Shown here piece by piece: positions 1 to 9,031 of a DNA stretch of 64,000 nt (the first letter of the stretch is position 1; the number at the start of each line of letters is the position of its first letter). A model generated the notes under the pieces. That model was not told the origin of the DNA. It saw nothing but the letters and a program-made list of their open reading frames with translations, and ran no database searches. The DNA lies in NCBI RefSeq assembly GCF_015999335.1, contig NZ_JAEACP010000010.1:62001-126000 (forward strand), read 5' to 3'. Source of the DNA: Tabrizicola soli. GTDB lineage: Bacteria; Pseudomonadota; Alphaproteobacteria; Rhodobacterales; Rhodobacteraceae. The position numbers and the translations under genes were made by a program.

Positions 1-2
1 CG

Positions 3-269
3 CCCGCCACCCTGGCCGAGCTTGCGGCGCTGGGGGCGGTGGGCAACGTGCTTTACAATTGTTTCGACGCCTCGGGTCAGCTGGTGGACCACCCGCTGAA
101 CGACCGGATCATGAGCGCGCCGATTGCCGACCTGGCCAGGGCGCCCGAGCGGATCGTCGCCTCGGGCGGGGTGGCGAAGGTGGCGGCGATGCGCGGCGCA
201 ATGGCGCTGATCCGGCCCACGGTGTTGATCACCGACGAGGTGACGGCGGCGGCGCTGCTGGCGCAATGA
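3..269 (+). CDS. SorC-family sugar-binding transcriptional regulator, C-terminal part (5' end outside window)
   Basis: Only the last 88 codons are present, so the DNA-binding domain is not visible. The segment has the features of the SorC sugar-binding domain end: a GNVLYNCFD strand, the VDHPLNDR loop, an IVASGGVAKV strand (SorC members usually read 'VAGG..K' here) and a closing LITDEVTAAALL helix. These proteins sense phosphosugars or polyol derivatives and control the adjacent catabolic genes. It lies 190 bases before the oxidoreductase/dehydrogenase operon in the same direction, and inverted repeats at 352-370 and 10159-10177 are good candidates for its operator. Family call fairly sure; ligand unknown. 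Confidence 0.75.
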   Translation, partial: PATLAELAALGAVGNVLYNCFDASGQLVDHPLNDRIMSAPIADLARAPERIVASGGVAKVAAMRGAMALIRPTVLITDEVTAAALLAQ

Positions 270-351
270 CCCCTTTCCCATGCGCGGAAGGCGGAGCCTC
301 GCGGCGGCGGGCGGCTGCTTTCTGGCTGTTACATCGAAGATGAACATTTAG

Positions 352-370
352 CATTTGTATTTGACAAAAG
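352..370. promoter_or_regulatory. Candidate operator CATTTGT-N5-ACAAAAG overlapping a -35 box
   Basis: The inverted repeat CATTTGT-ATTTG-ACAAAAG has arms matching in 6 of 7 positions. It contains a perfect TTGACA hexamer (361-366), so a bound regulator would block the promoter of the operon starting at 460. No strong -10 is evident. A perfect version of the same repeat occurs at 10159-10177 before the ABC transporter operon. The regulator is probably the SorC protein just upstream (inference). Confidence 0.6.
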
Positions 371-459
371 ATCAGAACTGGAGCTAGATCGCCCCATGCC
401 CTGTCGGCCCTGCGACTCATGCTCGCCCGGCCCGGCCCCGGATCCAGAGGAGGACCACC

Positions 460-1788
460 ATGCCCATCAACGTCGCCCCCACCGGCCTTGCCCGCGACCT
501 GCGCGCCCGCGCCGAGACCGGCCGTCCGGTCCGCATCGGCCTGATCGGCTCGGGCGAGATGGGGACGGATATCGTGGCCCGGGTCGCGCATATGGAGGGG
601 ATCGAGATCGGCGCGATCTCGGAGCTGAACCCGGCGGCGGCGGCCAGGGCGGTGGACATCGCCTTCCGCGAGAAGGGCCACGCCAGGGAGGCCGGCGGCA
701 CCGACAGCGTCAACGCGGCGATCGAGGCGGGGAAGGTCGCGATCACCGCGGATGCCGATGCGATCCTGAACTCGGGCCTGATCGACGTGGTGGTGGATGC
801 GACCGGGGTTCCGGCGGTGGGGGCCGAGATCGGCCTGCGCGCGATGGAACATGGCAAGCACCTGGTGATGATGAACGTCGAGGCCGACGTGACCATCGGG
901 GCCTATCTGAAATCGGAAGCCGACCGGCTGGGCGTGACCTATTCGCTGGGCGCGGGGGACGAGCCGTCCTCCTGCATGGAGCTGATCGAGTTCGTCTCGG
1001 CCATGGGTCACCGGATCGTGGCCGCGGGCAAGGGCAAGAACAACCCGCTGAACGTGGACGCGACGCCCCCGGCCTATGAGGAGGAAGCGGCGCGGCGGCA
1101 CATGAACGTGCGGATGCTGGTCGAGTTCGTGGATGGCTCGAAGACGATGGTGGAAATGGCCGCCATCGCCAATGCCACCGGCCTGGTGCCGGATGTGGCG
1201 GGGATGCACGGCCCGGCGGCGGTGCTGGACGAGCTGAACAAGGTGCTGGTGCCCAAGGCGGATGGCGGGGTGCTGGATCGGGTGGGTGTCGTCGATTACT
1301 CCATCGGCAAGGGCGTGGCCCCCGGCGTCTTCGTGGTGGCCGAGATGGACCACCCCCGGATCTGGGAGCGGATGGAGGACCTGAAGATGGGCAAGGGCCC
1401 GTACTTCACCTTCCACCGGCCCTATCACCTGACCAGCCTGGAGGTGCCGCTGACCTGCGCCCGGGTGGTGCTGTACGGCAAGCCCGACATGGTGCCGCTG
1501 GCCAGGCCCGTGGCCGAGGTCTGCGCGGTGGCGAAGAAGGACATGGCCGTGGGCGAGAAGCTGGACCAGATCGGCGAGTATTGCTACCGCGCCTGGATCA
1601 TGGAGGCTTCGGCCGCGCGGTCGGACAAGGCGATCCCCTGCGGCCTGCTGGCGGGCGGCACGGTGACGGCCCCGATCCGCAAGGGCGAGCTGATCACCTG
1701 GGCCAACGCGAAGCCCGCCGAAGGCAGCCGCATCGCCGCGCTGCGCGCCCGGCAGGACGCGCTGGTGCTGGGGCTGGAGGTGGCATGA
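460..1788 (+). CDS. NAD(P)-dependent oxidoreductase with C-terminal SAF domain (homoserine-dehydrogenase-like)
   Basis: 442 residues. An N-terminal Rossmann fold shows IGLIGSGEMGTDI near residues 27-39, followed by a homoserine-dehydrogenase-like catalytic region. The last ~90 residues resemble an SAF/antifreeze-like domain (VCAVAKKDMAVGEKLD ... IRKGELIT). Such proteins are usually annotated only as oxidoreductases or FlgA-like and their reaction is not settled. An AGAGGAGG ribosome site precedes the ATG. The stop overlaps the E1 alpha start (ATGA), so it is translationally coupled to an acyloin-dehydrogenase-like complex. It probably oxidises or reduces a branched or polyhydroxy intermediate that the complex then cleaves (inference). 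Confidence 0.7.
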   Translation: MPINVAPTGLARDLRARAETGRPVRIGLIGSGEMGTDIVARVAHMEGIEIGAISELNPAAAARAVDIAFREKGHAREAGGTDSVNAAIEAGKVAITADADAILNSGLIDVVVDATGVPAVGAEIGLRAMEHGKHLVMMNVEADVTIGAYLKSEADRLGVTYSLGAGDEPSSCMELIEFVSAMGHRIVAAGKGKNNPLNVDATPPAYEEEAARRHMNVRMLVEFVDGSKTMVEMAAIANATGLVPDVAGMHGPAAVLDELNKVLVPKADGGVLDRVGVVDYSIGKGVAPGVFVVAEMDHPRIWERMEDLKMGKGPYFTFHRPYHLTSLEVPLTCARVVLYGKPDMVPLARPVAEVCAVAKKDMAVGEKLDQIGEYCYRAWIMEASAARSDKAIPCGLLAGGTVTAPIRKGELITWANAKPAEGSRIAALRARQDALVLGLEVA

Positions 1789-2795
1789 TGCGCGACAGCC
1801 AGGAGAATATCCCCTTCGCCCTGCGCCAGTTCACCCCGGCGCAACTGCGCGAGGCGCTGCGGAAGATGCACCTGATCCGGCTTTTCGAGGAGGGGGCCGA
1901 GGAAAGCTACATGCGCGGGCTGATCCACGGCACGATGCACCTGTCCATCGGCCAGGAGGCCAGCGCGGTCGCCACCTGCATGGAGCTGACCGACGCCGAC
2001 AAGATCACCTCGACCCACCGGGGGCACGGGCATTGCATCGCCAAGGGCGCGGATGTGGGCCGGATGTTCGCCGAGTTCTTCGGCAAGGAGACCGGCTATT
2101 GCCACGGCCGCGGCGGGTCGATGCATATCGCGGACGTCAAGACCGGGAACCTGGGCGCGAACGGGATCGTGGGCGGGGGCCTGCCCATCGCGGTGGGCGC
2201 GGCGCTGACGGCCAAGCGGCTGGGCCGCGAAGAGGTGACGGTCTGTTTCTTCGGCGACGGGGCCAACAACGAGGGCGCCTTCCACGAGGCGCTGAACATG
2301 GCGGCGATCTGGAAGCTGCCGGTGATCTTCGTCTGCGAGAACAACAGGTACGGCATGTCGACCTCGGCGGCCTATGCGACGGCGGTGAAGAACATCGCCG
2401 ACCGGGCCCCGGCCTATGCCATGCCGGGGGTGACGGTGGACGGCAACGACTTCTCGGCGGTGGCCGAGGCGCTGCATGAGGCGATCGCACGGGCGCGGGC
2501 GGGGGAGGGGCCGTCGCTGGTCGAAAACCTGACCTACCGCTGGCGGGGTCATTCCAAGTCGGACCGCAACCGCTATCGCACCAAAGACGAGATCGAGGAG
2601 TGGATGGGCCGCGATCCCATCGCCCGCTTCCGCGCCGAGCTGATCGCGCATGGCGTGCTGGACGAGGCCGGGGCCGAGGCGGTCGAGGCCGAGGCCAGGG
2701 CGGCGGTGGCGGCGGGGATCGAGTTCGCCCGCCAGAGCCCGGCGCCGGGGGTCGGCGACGTCACGAAATTCGTCCATGCGGAGGCAGCGGCATGA
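1785..2795 (+). CDS. TPP-dependent dehydrogenase E1 alpha subunit (acetoin dehydrogenase AcoA type)
   Basis: 336 residues, the usual size for an E1 alpha subunit. The TPP motif GDGANNEG...CENN lies near residues 160-188, and the [11 protein letters not shown] and HGRGGSMH segments are typical of AcoA and pyruvate dehydrogenase E1 alpha. With E1 beta it decarboxylates a 2-oxo acid or cleaves an acyloin and transfers the acyl group to the E2 lipoyl arm. The start overlaps the stop of the preceding oxidoreductase by 4 bases; a second ATG follows at 1788. The AcoC-type E2 downstream makes an acetoin- or acyloin-like substrate more likely than pyruvate. Confidence 0.88.
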   Translation: MMRDSQENIPFALRQFTPAQLREALRKMHLIRLFEEGAEESYMRGLIHGTMHLSIGQEASAVATCMELTDADKITSTHRGHGHCIAKGADVGRMFAEFFGKETGYCHGRGGSMHIADVKTGNLGANGIVGGGLPIAVGAALTAKRLGREEVTVCFFGDGANNEGAFHEALNMAAIWKLPVIFVCENNRYGMSTSAAYATAVKNIADRAPAYAMPGVTVDGNDFSAVAEALHEAIARARAGEGPSLVENLTYRWRGHSKSDRNRYRTKDEIEEWMGRDPIARFRAELIAHGVLDEAGAEAVEAEARAAVAAGIEFARQSPAPGVGDVTKFVHAEAAA

Positions 2796-3808
2796 ACGCG
2801 CAAGTGCAGATCGACGCGCAGCTGCGCGAGCTGAGCTATGCCGAGGCGATCCGCGAGGCGATGGCCATCGCGCTGGAAAGCGACCCGGCGGTGGTGCTGA
2901 TGGGCGAGGATATCGGCACCTATGGCGGGGCCTTCCAGGTGACGGGCGACCTGATCGACCGTTTCGGGCCGGAACGGGTGATGGATACCCCGATCTCGGA
3001 GCTGGGGGGCGCGGGTGTCGCGGTGGGCGCGGCGCTGACGGGGCTGAAACCGATCTTCGAATTCCAGTTCAGCGACTTCGCCGCGCTGGCGATGGAGCAG
3101 ATCGTGAACCAGGCCGCCAAGTTGCGCTACATGCTGGGCGGCGAGGCCGAGGTGCCGGTGGTGTTCCGGATGCCTTCGGGCTCGGGCACCGGGGCGGCGG
3201 CGCAACATTCGCAAAGCTTCGAGGCCTGGTTCGGCCATGTGCCGGGGCTGAAGGTGGTGCAGCCTTCGACGCCCGCCGAGGCGAAGGGCCTTCTTCTGGC
3301 GGCGCTGGCGGACCCGGACCCGGTGGTCGTCTTCGAGCACAAGCTGCTTTACAAGATGAAGGGGCCGGTGCCGGCAGGGCATTACATCACGCCGATCGGC
3401 AAGGCGGCGGTTGTGCGGCCGGGTAATGCGGTGACCATCGTCGCCAGCGCCATCATGGTGCACCGCGCGCTGGAGGCGGCGGCGAAGCTGGCGGCCGAGG
3501 GGATCGAGGCCGAGGTCATCGACCTGCGCACCGTGCGCCCGCTGGACCGCGAGACGATCATCGCCTCGGTCAAGAAGACGGGCAAGCTTCTCTGCGTCTA
3601 CGAGGGGGTGCGCACGCTGGGCGTGGGTGCGGAAATCAGCGCGCTGGTCGCGGAAAGCGAGGCCTTCGACTATCTCGACGCGCCGATCCAGCGTCTGGGC
3701 GGGGCCGAGGCGCCGATCCCCTACAACCCCGACCTGGAACGCGCCGCCGTCCCGCAATCGCCGGACATCGAGCGGGTCGCGCGCCAGCTGGCGAAGGGCG
3801 AGGTCTGA
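2792..3808 (+). CDS. TPP-dependent dehydrogenase E1 beta subunit (acetoin dehydrogenase AcoB type)
   Basis: 338 residues. Typical E1 beta blocks are visible: [32 protein letters not shown], the [13 protein letters not shown] segment, and the C-terminal [11 protein letters not shown] block of transketolase C domains. It forms the alpha2-beta2 E1 with the product of 1785-2795. The ATG overlaps the E1 alpha stop by 4 bases, and the E2 gene starts one base after its stop, so the three subunits are tightly coupled. Cytosolic. Subunit assignment is sure; substrate is not. Confidence 0.88.
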   Translation: MNAQVQIDAQLRELSYAEAIREAMAIALESDPAVVLMGEDIGTYGGAFQVTGDLIDRFGPERVMDTPISELGGAGVAVGAALTGLKPIFEFQFSDFAALAMEQIVNQAAKLRYMLGGEAEVPVVFRMPSGSGTGAAAQHSQSFEAWFGHVPGLKVVQPSTPAEAKGLLLAALADPDPVVVFEHKLLYKMKGPVPAGHYITPIGKAAVVRPGNAVTIVASAIMVHRALEAAAKLAAEGIEAEVIDLRTVRPLDRETIIASVKKTGKLLCVYEGVRTLGVGAEISALVAESEAFDYLDAPIQRLGGAEAPIPYNPDLERAAVPQSPDIERVARQLAKGEV

Positions 3809-3809
3809 G

Positions 3810-5117
3810 ATGCCGGTCGAAGTGATCATGCCGAAGGTCGACATGGACATGGCCAGCGGCAAGCTGGCGGTCTGGCATGTGGCCGAGGGCGAGGTGGTGA
3901 AGAAGGGGGCGGCGCTCTTCGACATCGAGACCGACAAGGCGGCGATGGAGGTGGAGGCCCCGGCGACGGGGCGGCTGCATCACGTCCTGGCCGCGCCGGG
4001 CGAGACCGTCGCGGTGGGCCGTCCGGTGGCCTTCATCTATGCCGAGGGCGAGGCGGTGGGCGCCTCGCCGGTCGCGGTGGAGGCACCGAAGACCGAAGCC
4101 CCGGCGCCGCTGGCCGGGGCGGCCCCTGTCGTCGTCGCGACAATCATTGCGCCTGACAGCGCGGACCTGCGGGCGACCCCGGTGGCGCGGCGGCTGGCGC
4201 GCGAGGCGGGGCTGGAGCTGGCGGCGATCGCCGGGACCGGGCCGCGCGGGCGCATCCAGCGCGCCGATGTCGAGGCGGCCGTGGCGCGGGCGCAACCGGC
4301 CCCGGCCGTGGCCGAAGCCCCGGTGACGGCCCCCGCCGCGCCGATCAGCTGGGAGCCGCATCCGGGCGACCTGAACGTCACCACCCGCAAGGGCGTGGGC
4401 GTGCCGCTGGTGATGATCCACGGCTTTGCGGCGGACAGCCATGGCTGGCGCCCGCTGGAAGAGGCGCTGCCGAAGGAGCAGGCGCTGATCCGCATCGACC
4501 TGCCCTCGCACGGACGTTCTCCCCTGAAACGGGTCGGCGGCTTTGCCGAGCTGGCCAGGCTGATGGTGCAGGTCTTCGACAAGGTCGCGGAGGGGCCGGT
4601 GCATCTGCTGGGCCATTCGCTGGGCGGGGGGCTGGCTCTGGCCTTGGCCGACATCCGGCCGCGTCAGGTGAGGACGCTGTCGCTGATCGCCCCGGCCGGT
4701 CTGGGGCCGGAGATCGACGGGGCGGCGCTGAACGGGATCGCGCGGGCGTCCAGCGTGGACAGTCTGGCCCCCTGGCTGAAGCGGCTGACCGCGCGGCCCG
4801 GGGGGATCAGCCACGACTTCGCCAAGGCCGCGATGCTGGCCCGTCTGGACCCCGCCCTGCGCGAGGCGCAGCAGGAGATGGCGCGGGCGCTGTTCCCGGA
4901 TGGGGTGCAGGCCTTCGACCTGACGGCGGCGCTGGAGCGGGTCGCGATGCCGGCCTTGATGATCTGGGGTCGCGATGACCATATCCTGCCCTGGAAGCAG
5001 GCGCTGGCGGCACCCGGCGAGGTGGCGCTGCACCTGCTGCGGGGCATCGGCCACGTGCCGCAGATGGAGGACCCGGCGACGGTCGGGGCGCTTGTCGGGC
5101 GGCATCTGCGGGGCTGA
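3810..5117 (+). CDS. Lipoyl-E2 with alpha/beta hydrolase domain (acetoin dehydrogenase AcoC type)
   Basis: 435 residues in three parts. Residues 1-80 form a lipoyl domain with ETDKA and lipoyl-Lys43. A peripheral-subunit-binding domain (ATPVARRLAREAG...GTGPRGRI) follows near 120-155 after an Ala/Pro linker. The rest is an alpha/beta hydrolase with MIHGF, GHSLGG (Ser270), Asp389 and His415, in place of the trimeric CoA acyltransferase domain of ordinary E2. This layout is characteristic of AcoC of acetoin dehydrogenase. No E3 gene is in the cluster, so a shared dihydrolipoamide dehydrogenase must be used. Start chosen because the lipoyl domain begins directly there. Confidence 0.87.
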   Translation: MPVEVIMPKVDMDMASGKLAVWHVAEGEVVKKGAALFDIETDKAAMEVEAPATGRLHHVLAAPGETVAVGRPVAFIYAEGEAVGASPVAVEAPKTEAPAPLAGAAPVVVATIIAPDSADLRATPVARRLAREAGLELAAIAGTGPRGRIQRADVEAAVARAQPAPAVAEAPVTAPAAPISWEPHPGDLNVTTRKGVGVPLVMIHGFAADSHGWRPLEEALPKEQALIRIDLPSHGRSPLKRVGGFAELARLMVQVFDKVAEGPVHLLGHSLGGGLALALADIRPRQVRTLSLIAPAGLGPEIDGAALNGIARASSVDSLAPWLKRLTARPGGISHDFAKAAMLARLDPALREAQQEMARALFPDGVQAFDLTAALERVAMPALMIWGRDDHILPWKQALAAPGEVALHLLRGIGHVPQMEDPATVGALVGRHLRG

Positions 5118-5164
5118 CTCCCTCTCGGGGCCGGTGCTAGACTGAAGTCAGGAGGGCCAGAGCC

Positions 5165-5836
5165 ATGCCGTCGCGCCTGCCATTGCCACCGATCGACGCC
5201 GCGCCCATCAAGGATGTGGCGCGGTCCTTGCGGTTTGCGGTCGAGCAGGGGGGCAGAAGCCTGAAGAAGGGGCTGCCGCTGGAGGCGCTGCCGGAACCGG
5301 CGGCGCGGCTGGCCGATGCGGCCCTTGCCACCGCGCGGCGGCTGGGGGACCGGGCGGGCTCGCTGGCGCATGTGCTGCTGGATGGCGACGACACCCCGCC
5401 GCCCCTGTCGCATCCCGAGGAGGCCGAGGCCGAGGCGCGCTTTGCCGCCGCCGCGCATGACGGCTTGCGCGCGGCGCTGAAGCGGCTGGGGGCGGAAAGC
5501 TGCCTGGTCGGCGAGGCGGCGGCGGCGGCGGCCTGGCGGCGGGCGACGCGGGCCTCGGGTGGCAGCGACGGCGCGACCGCGGCGGCGCTGTATCTGGCGC
5601 TTCTCGATCCGCCTGCGATCCGCGAGGTGGTCTGGCCCGAGGGGGCGACGCCCCCGGCCGAGGCGGGCCGGGTGGTGGTCTTCGCCGTGCTCCTGGCGAT
5701 GCTGGCCGATCCGGCGGGCTACCGCGACCTGATTCCCGCCGCCACCGATCTTGCGCTGGCGCTGGCCGGCGACCTCTCCGCGGCCGATGCGCCCGCGCTG
5801 CACGCCCTGTTCGACGAATTCCGCAACCATGTCTGA
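5165..5836 (+). CDS. Unknown Ala-rich protein
   Basis: 223 residues that I do not recognise. A TCAGGAGGG ribosome site sits just before the ATG. The protein is alanine-rich and largely helical in appearance, with no signal peptide, no clear membrane segment and no metal or nucleotide motif. It lies 47 bases after the E2 gene and overlaps the next gene by 8 bases, so it probably belongs to the dehydrogenase operon. Codon use (strong third-position GC) is like the neighbours, which supports a real gene. Confidence 0.6.
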   Translation: MPSRLPLPPIDAAPIKDVARSLRFAVEQGGRSLKKGLPLEALPEPAARLADAALATARRLGDRAGSLAHVLLDGDDTPPPLSHPEEAEAEARFAAAAHDGLRAALKRLGAESCLVGEAAAAAAWRRATRASGGSDGATAAALYLALLDPPAIREVVWPEGATPPAEAGRVVVFAVLLAMLADPAGYRDLIPAATDLALALAGDLSAADAPALHALFDEFRNHV

Positions 5837-6440
5837 CGCGCCCGAACTGCACCTGCCCGCGACCTCGGAGCCCCTGCGCGTGGCGATCCGCCGCCTGCGC
5901 TGGTTCCGCCAGGCCTTTGCCCGCCAGCTGGACGAGCTTGCCGCCGAGACCGGGCTGAGCTTTGCCGTCGATGACCGCCGGCTGGCGCAGGTCTTCGTCG
6001 CCTGGCTGCGCGACGTGGATGCGCAGAATCCGCATGATCCCGGCCAGCGCCGGGCCTATTTCGACTTCGTCTCGGCCCTGATGCTGCGCAACCTGCTGCG
6101 CGACATGCCGCTGGAGGCCGGGCCGCTGCCGCCCGGCGCCGACCCCTCGCGGGCCGAGTATTTCTGGCCCGAGGGCTTTGCCTGCACCGTCTTCTGCCTG
6201 AACGTGCGGGCGGCGGTGCTGGAGCAGGAGTTTGACGCCGAAACCTCGCTGACGCCGGAGTTCTTCAGCCTGCGGCAGTGGTGGTCGTTCCGCGAGAATG
6301 CCGCCAGCGATCCGAACACGGCGATGGGGTTCTTCGACGTCTTCGCCGGGAACAACCCGGAATGGAAACTGCCCGACAGCTTCCGGCAGCGGCTGAACCG
6401 GAGCCTTGCCGCCCCCGAGGCGCAGGGCAGGCTGGGCTAG
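5829..6440 (+). CDS. Unknown conserved-looking protein at the end of the dehydrogenase operon
   Basis: 203 residues, not recognised. It overlaps the preceding unknown gene by 8 bases in another frame and ends at a hairpin between convergent operons. Near residues 5-50 it has a basic helical stretch (VAIRRLRWFRQAFARQLDEL). The C-terminal half is rich in aromatic residues (FFSLRQWWSF, MGFFDVFAGNNPEW), which looks like a folded enzymatic or binding domain rather than chance coding. No signal peptide. The pair 5165-6440 may form a two-component accessory of the dehydrogenase pathway (inference). Confidence 0.6.
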   Translation: MSDAPELHLPATSEPLRVAIRRLRWFRQAFARQLDELAAETGLSFAVDDRRLAQVFVAWLRDVDAQNPHDPGQRRAYFDFVSALMLRNLLRDMPLEAGPLPPGADPSRAEYFWPEGFACTVFCLNVRAAVLEQEFDAETSLTPEFFSLRQWWSFRENAASDPNTAMGFFDVFAGNNPEWKLPDSFRQRLNRSLAAPEAQGRLG

Positions 6441-6466
6441 GAAGGGGCTGGTCGTCCCGCCCCTTC
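6441..6466. terminator. Hairpin between convergent operons
   Basis: GAAGGGGC (6441-6448) pairs with GCCCCTTC (6459-6466) across a 10-base loop. It lies between the stop of the plus-strand gene at 6440 and the stop of the minus-strand permease at 6475, so it may serve both. No long T tract. Confidence 0.5.
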
Positions 6467-6474
6467 GCCGGGGC

Positions 6475-7473
6475 TCAGTCGCGGCGGCGCAGGAGATCCA
6501 CCAGCACCGCGACCAGCACCACGCCGCCGACGATGACCCGCTGCCAGAAGCCCGAGACGTTCATCAGCACGGTCCCGTTCGCCAGCACCGCCAAGAGCAG
6601 CGCGCCAAGCACGGTGCCGACGATGGAGCCCTGTCCGCCGCGCAGGCTGGTGCCGCCGAGGATCGCGGCGGTGATCGCGCCCATCAGCCAGCCCTCGCCG
6701 ACCGAGGGCTGGCCCGCGTCCATCCGGCTGGCGTAGAGAATGCCGGCCAGCGCGGCGAGCATCCCGGCCAGGCCATAGGCCAGGAACTCGACCCGGCGCA
6801 CCCGGATCCCCGCCAGCACCGCCGCGTCGCGGTTGCCGCCGACGGCGAAGATGTTCCGTCCGAAGCGGGTCTGCGCCAGGACCCAGACCAGCACCAGCGC
6901 CACCAGGGCGAAGATCGCCACCGGCAGCGGCACGCCGAGGAGGTCGCCCTGGCCGAACCAGGTGAAGGGCGCGCCCAGCGGGCGGATCGGGTAGCCCTGG
7001 GTGATGACCAGGGTCATGCCGGCGAAGATCTCCCAGGTCGCCAGCGTGACGATGAAGGGATTGAGCCGGAGCCCCGCCACCAGCATGCCGTTCAGTGCGC
7101 CGAGGGCGAAGCCGAAGCCCATGGTGAAGGGGATGATCAGGAACGGGTTCAGCCCCCATTGCGTCAGCGCGATCGAGCCGACGATGGCCGACAACCCCGC
7201 CGCCGCCCCGACCGAGAGGTCGATGCCGCCCACCAGAAGGACCAGCGTCTGCCCCAGCGCGACCAGGCCGACGAAGGCCGCCTGCCGGGCCACGACCGAC
7301 ATGTTGTAGGCCGACAGGAAGTTGTCGGTCGCCAGCGCCAGCGCGGCGAACAGGATCGCAAGGGCGATCAGGATGCCGCTGGCTTCCCAGCGGAAGAAGC
7401 GGCGGAGAAGGGCGCGGGCGCTGCCGTTCTGGCGCACCCGTGTCGCCGTGGTGAAATCGGTGTCCTGCATCAT
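6475..7473 (-). CDS. Ribose-type ABC transporter permease (RbsC/BPD_transp_2 family)
   Basis: 332 residues with about nine hydrophobic segments. The family signature GGIDLSVGAAAGLSAIVGS is visible near residues 80-98, and the ALNGMLVAGLRLNPFIVTLAT and ILGGTSLRGGQGSIVGTVLGALL blocks mark the RbsC group. It forms the membrane channel for a sugar or polyol with the double ATPase encoded just upstream (gap 13 bases) and the binding protein at 9032-9988. Last gene of a three-gene operon read leftwards. A second ATG at 7470 is equally possible as start. Confidence 0.9.
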   Translation of the reverse strand: MMQDTDFTTATRVRQNGSARALLRRFFRWEASGILIALAILFAALALATDNFLSAYNMSVVARQAAFVGLVALGQTLVLLVGGIDLSVGAAAGLSAIVGSIALTQWGLNPFLIIPFTMGFGFALGALNGMLVAGLRLNPFIVTLATWEIFAGMTLVITQGYPIRPLGAPFTWFGQGDLLGVPLPVAIFALVALVLVWVLAQTRFGRNIFAVGGNRDAAVLAGIRVRRVEFLAYGLAGMLAALAGILYASRMDAGQPSVGEGWLMGAITAAILGGTSLRGGQGSIVGTVLGALLLAVLANGTVLMNVSGFWQRVIVGGVVLVAVLVDLLRRRD

Positions 7474-7486
7474 TGGCTCGCGCTCC

Positions 7487-8980
7487 TCAGCTCATGGCCA
7501 GTTCGAGAAGGCCTTCCTGCGTGGCCTCGCTGCGGTTCTTCACGCCCTTCACACGGCCCTCGTGCATCACCAGGATGCGGTCGGCGACGTCGAAGAGCTC
7601 CTCCATCTCGGACGAGATCAGCACGATCGAAAGGCCGCGCTCGTCGGTCAGCCGCCGCAGGACGGACTGGATCTCCTGCTTGGCGTTCACGTCGATGCCG
7701 CGGGTGGGCTCGTCCATGATCAGGACGCGCGCCTCGCGCATCAGCCAGCGGGCGATGATGAACTTCTGCTGGTTCCCGCCCGAGAGGCTGGAGATCGGAT
7801 CGCCCAGGCTGGAGAACTTGGCCTTGAGCTGGCGGGCCAGCTTGCCCACCTCGTCCAGCATCTCGCGATTGCGCATCCGCAGCGCGCCGGTGAAGCGGTC
7901 GAGCGAGGGCAGCGCGGTGTTCTCGGCGATGGAGAGGAGGGGGAAGATGCCCTCGGCCTTGCGCTCCTCGGGCAGGTAGGCGAGGCCCGAGCCGATGGCG
8001 TCGAGCGGGCTGCGGAACCGTGTTTCCTCGCCGTCCAGCAGGACCTTGCCGCTTTGGGCGCGGGTGAGGCCGAAGATGCATTTCGCAAGCTCGGTCCGGC
8101 CGGAGCCGATCAGGCCGGACAGGCCCAGGATCTCGCCCTTGCGCAGGGTGAAGGAGATGTCCTGGAACTCGTGCTCGCGGGTGAGGTTCCGGACCTCGAG
8201 CACCGGCGGCCGGGTCGAGAGGTCGCGCGGCGCGGCGATATTCGGCCGTGCCGGCCGGCCGGCCATCATGGTGACCATGCGCTCGCGGCTGGCTTCCTCT
8301 GGCCCGATGCAGCCGACCGGCGCCCCGTCGCGCAGCGCGGTGATGCGGTGCGACAGCTCGCGCACCTCGTCCAGGCGGTGCGAGATGTAGAAAGCCGAAC
8401 GTCCCTCGGCCGTCATGCGGCGGATGTAGCCCATCAGCTTGTCGGTCTCGCGGTAGGTCAGCGTGGCCGTGGGTTCGTCGAAGATGATGACGCGGGCGCG
8501 GGTGGCGGCGGCGCGGGCGATCTGCACCAGCTGCTGCTGGGCGCGGGAAAGCTGCGAGACGCGGGCCCGGGGATCGACGCCGTCGTCGACCTCGTGCAGG
8601 TGGCGCGTCGCCTCGGCCAGGGTGGCCTTCCAGTCGATATGCGCCGCCGATCCGCGATGGGCGCCGAGCAGGATGTTCTCGGCCACGGTCAGGTGCGGCA
8701 CCAGGTTGATCTCCTGGGGCGCGATGGCGATGCCATGGGCCTGCGCGTCCTGGGGCGAGTGGAAATGGACCTCGGCCCCGTTGACCAGGAGCGTGCCCTG
8801 CGTCGGGCGGATGCGGCCGCAGAGGATGCCCATCAGGGTGGATTTCCCGGCGCCGTTCTCGCCGATCACGGAATGGACCTCGCCGGGGGCCAGGGTGATC
8901 GAGACATCGGTCAGGGCATGCACCGCTCCGAAGGTCTTGGAGATGTGGCGGGCGTCGATCAGGGGGGGTGCCTCGGACAT
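7487..8980 (-). CDS. Ribose-type ABC transporter ATP-binding protein, two ATPase domains (RbsA/MglA type)
   Basis: 497 residues with duplicated ATPase domains. The first has Walker A GENGAGKST, signature LSRAQQQL and Walker B VIIFDEPTA. The second has a degenerate Walker A region (GLIGSGRTELAK), signature LSGGNQQK and VLIMDEPTRGID, as in RbsA and MglA. An in-frame ATG 36 bases upstream exists, but GCAGGAG lies right before the ATG at 8980, and the protein then begins close to the ATPase fold. It energises the permease at 6475-7473. Confidence 0.92.
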   Translation of the reverse strand: MSEAPPLIDARHISKTFGAVHALTDVSITLAPGEVHSVIGENGAGKSTLMGILCGRIRPTQGTLLVNGAEVHFHSPQDAQAHGIAIAPQEINLVPHLTVAENILLGAHRGSAAHIDWKATLAEATRHLHEVDDGVDPRARVSQLSRAQQQLVQIARAAATRARVIIFDEPTATLTYRETDKLMGYIRRMTAEGRSAFYISHRLDEVRELSHRITALRDGAPVGCIGPEEASRERMVTMMAGRPARPNIAAPRDLSTRPPVLEVRNLTREHEFQDISFTLRKGEILGLSGLIGSGRTELAKCIFGLTRAQSGKVLLDGEETRFRSPLDAIGSGLAYLPEERKAEGIFPLLSIAENTALPSLDRFTGALRMRNREMLDEVGKLARQLKAKFSSLGDPISSLSGGNQQKFIIARWLMREARVLIMDEPTRGIDVNAKQEIQSVLRRLTDERGLSIVLISSEMEELFDVADRILVMHEGRVKGVKNRSEATQEGLLELAMS

Positions 8981-9000
8981 CGGGGGCTCCTGCAGGAAGG

Positions 9001-9024
9001 GGGGCGGCGCGGTCACGCCGCCCC
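9001..9024. terminator. Hairpin between binding-protein and ATPase genes
   Basis: GGGGCGGCG (9001-9009) pairs perfectly with CGCCGCCCC (9016-9024) over a 6-base loop. It follows the minus-strand stop of the binding-protein gene (9032) by 7 bases and precedes the ATPase start. It has no T tract, so it probably attenuates transcription or protects the 3' end of the binding-protein message. Confidence 0.6.
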
Positions 9025-9031
9025 GGTTGGA

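Noticed and set aside
229-1428. Long open frame on the minus strand opposite the SAF-domain oxidoreductase
   Set aside because: High-GC shadow of a real gene: His/Arg/Pro-rich product, no ribosome site, no family pattern.
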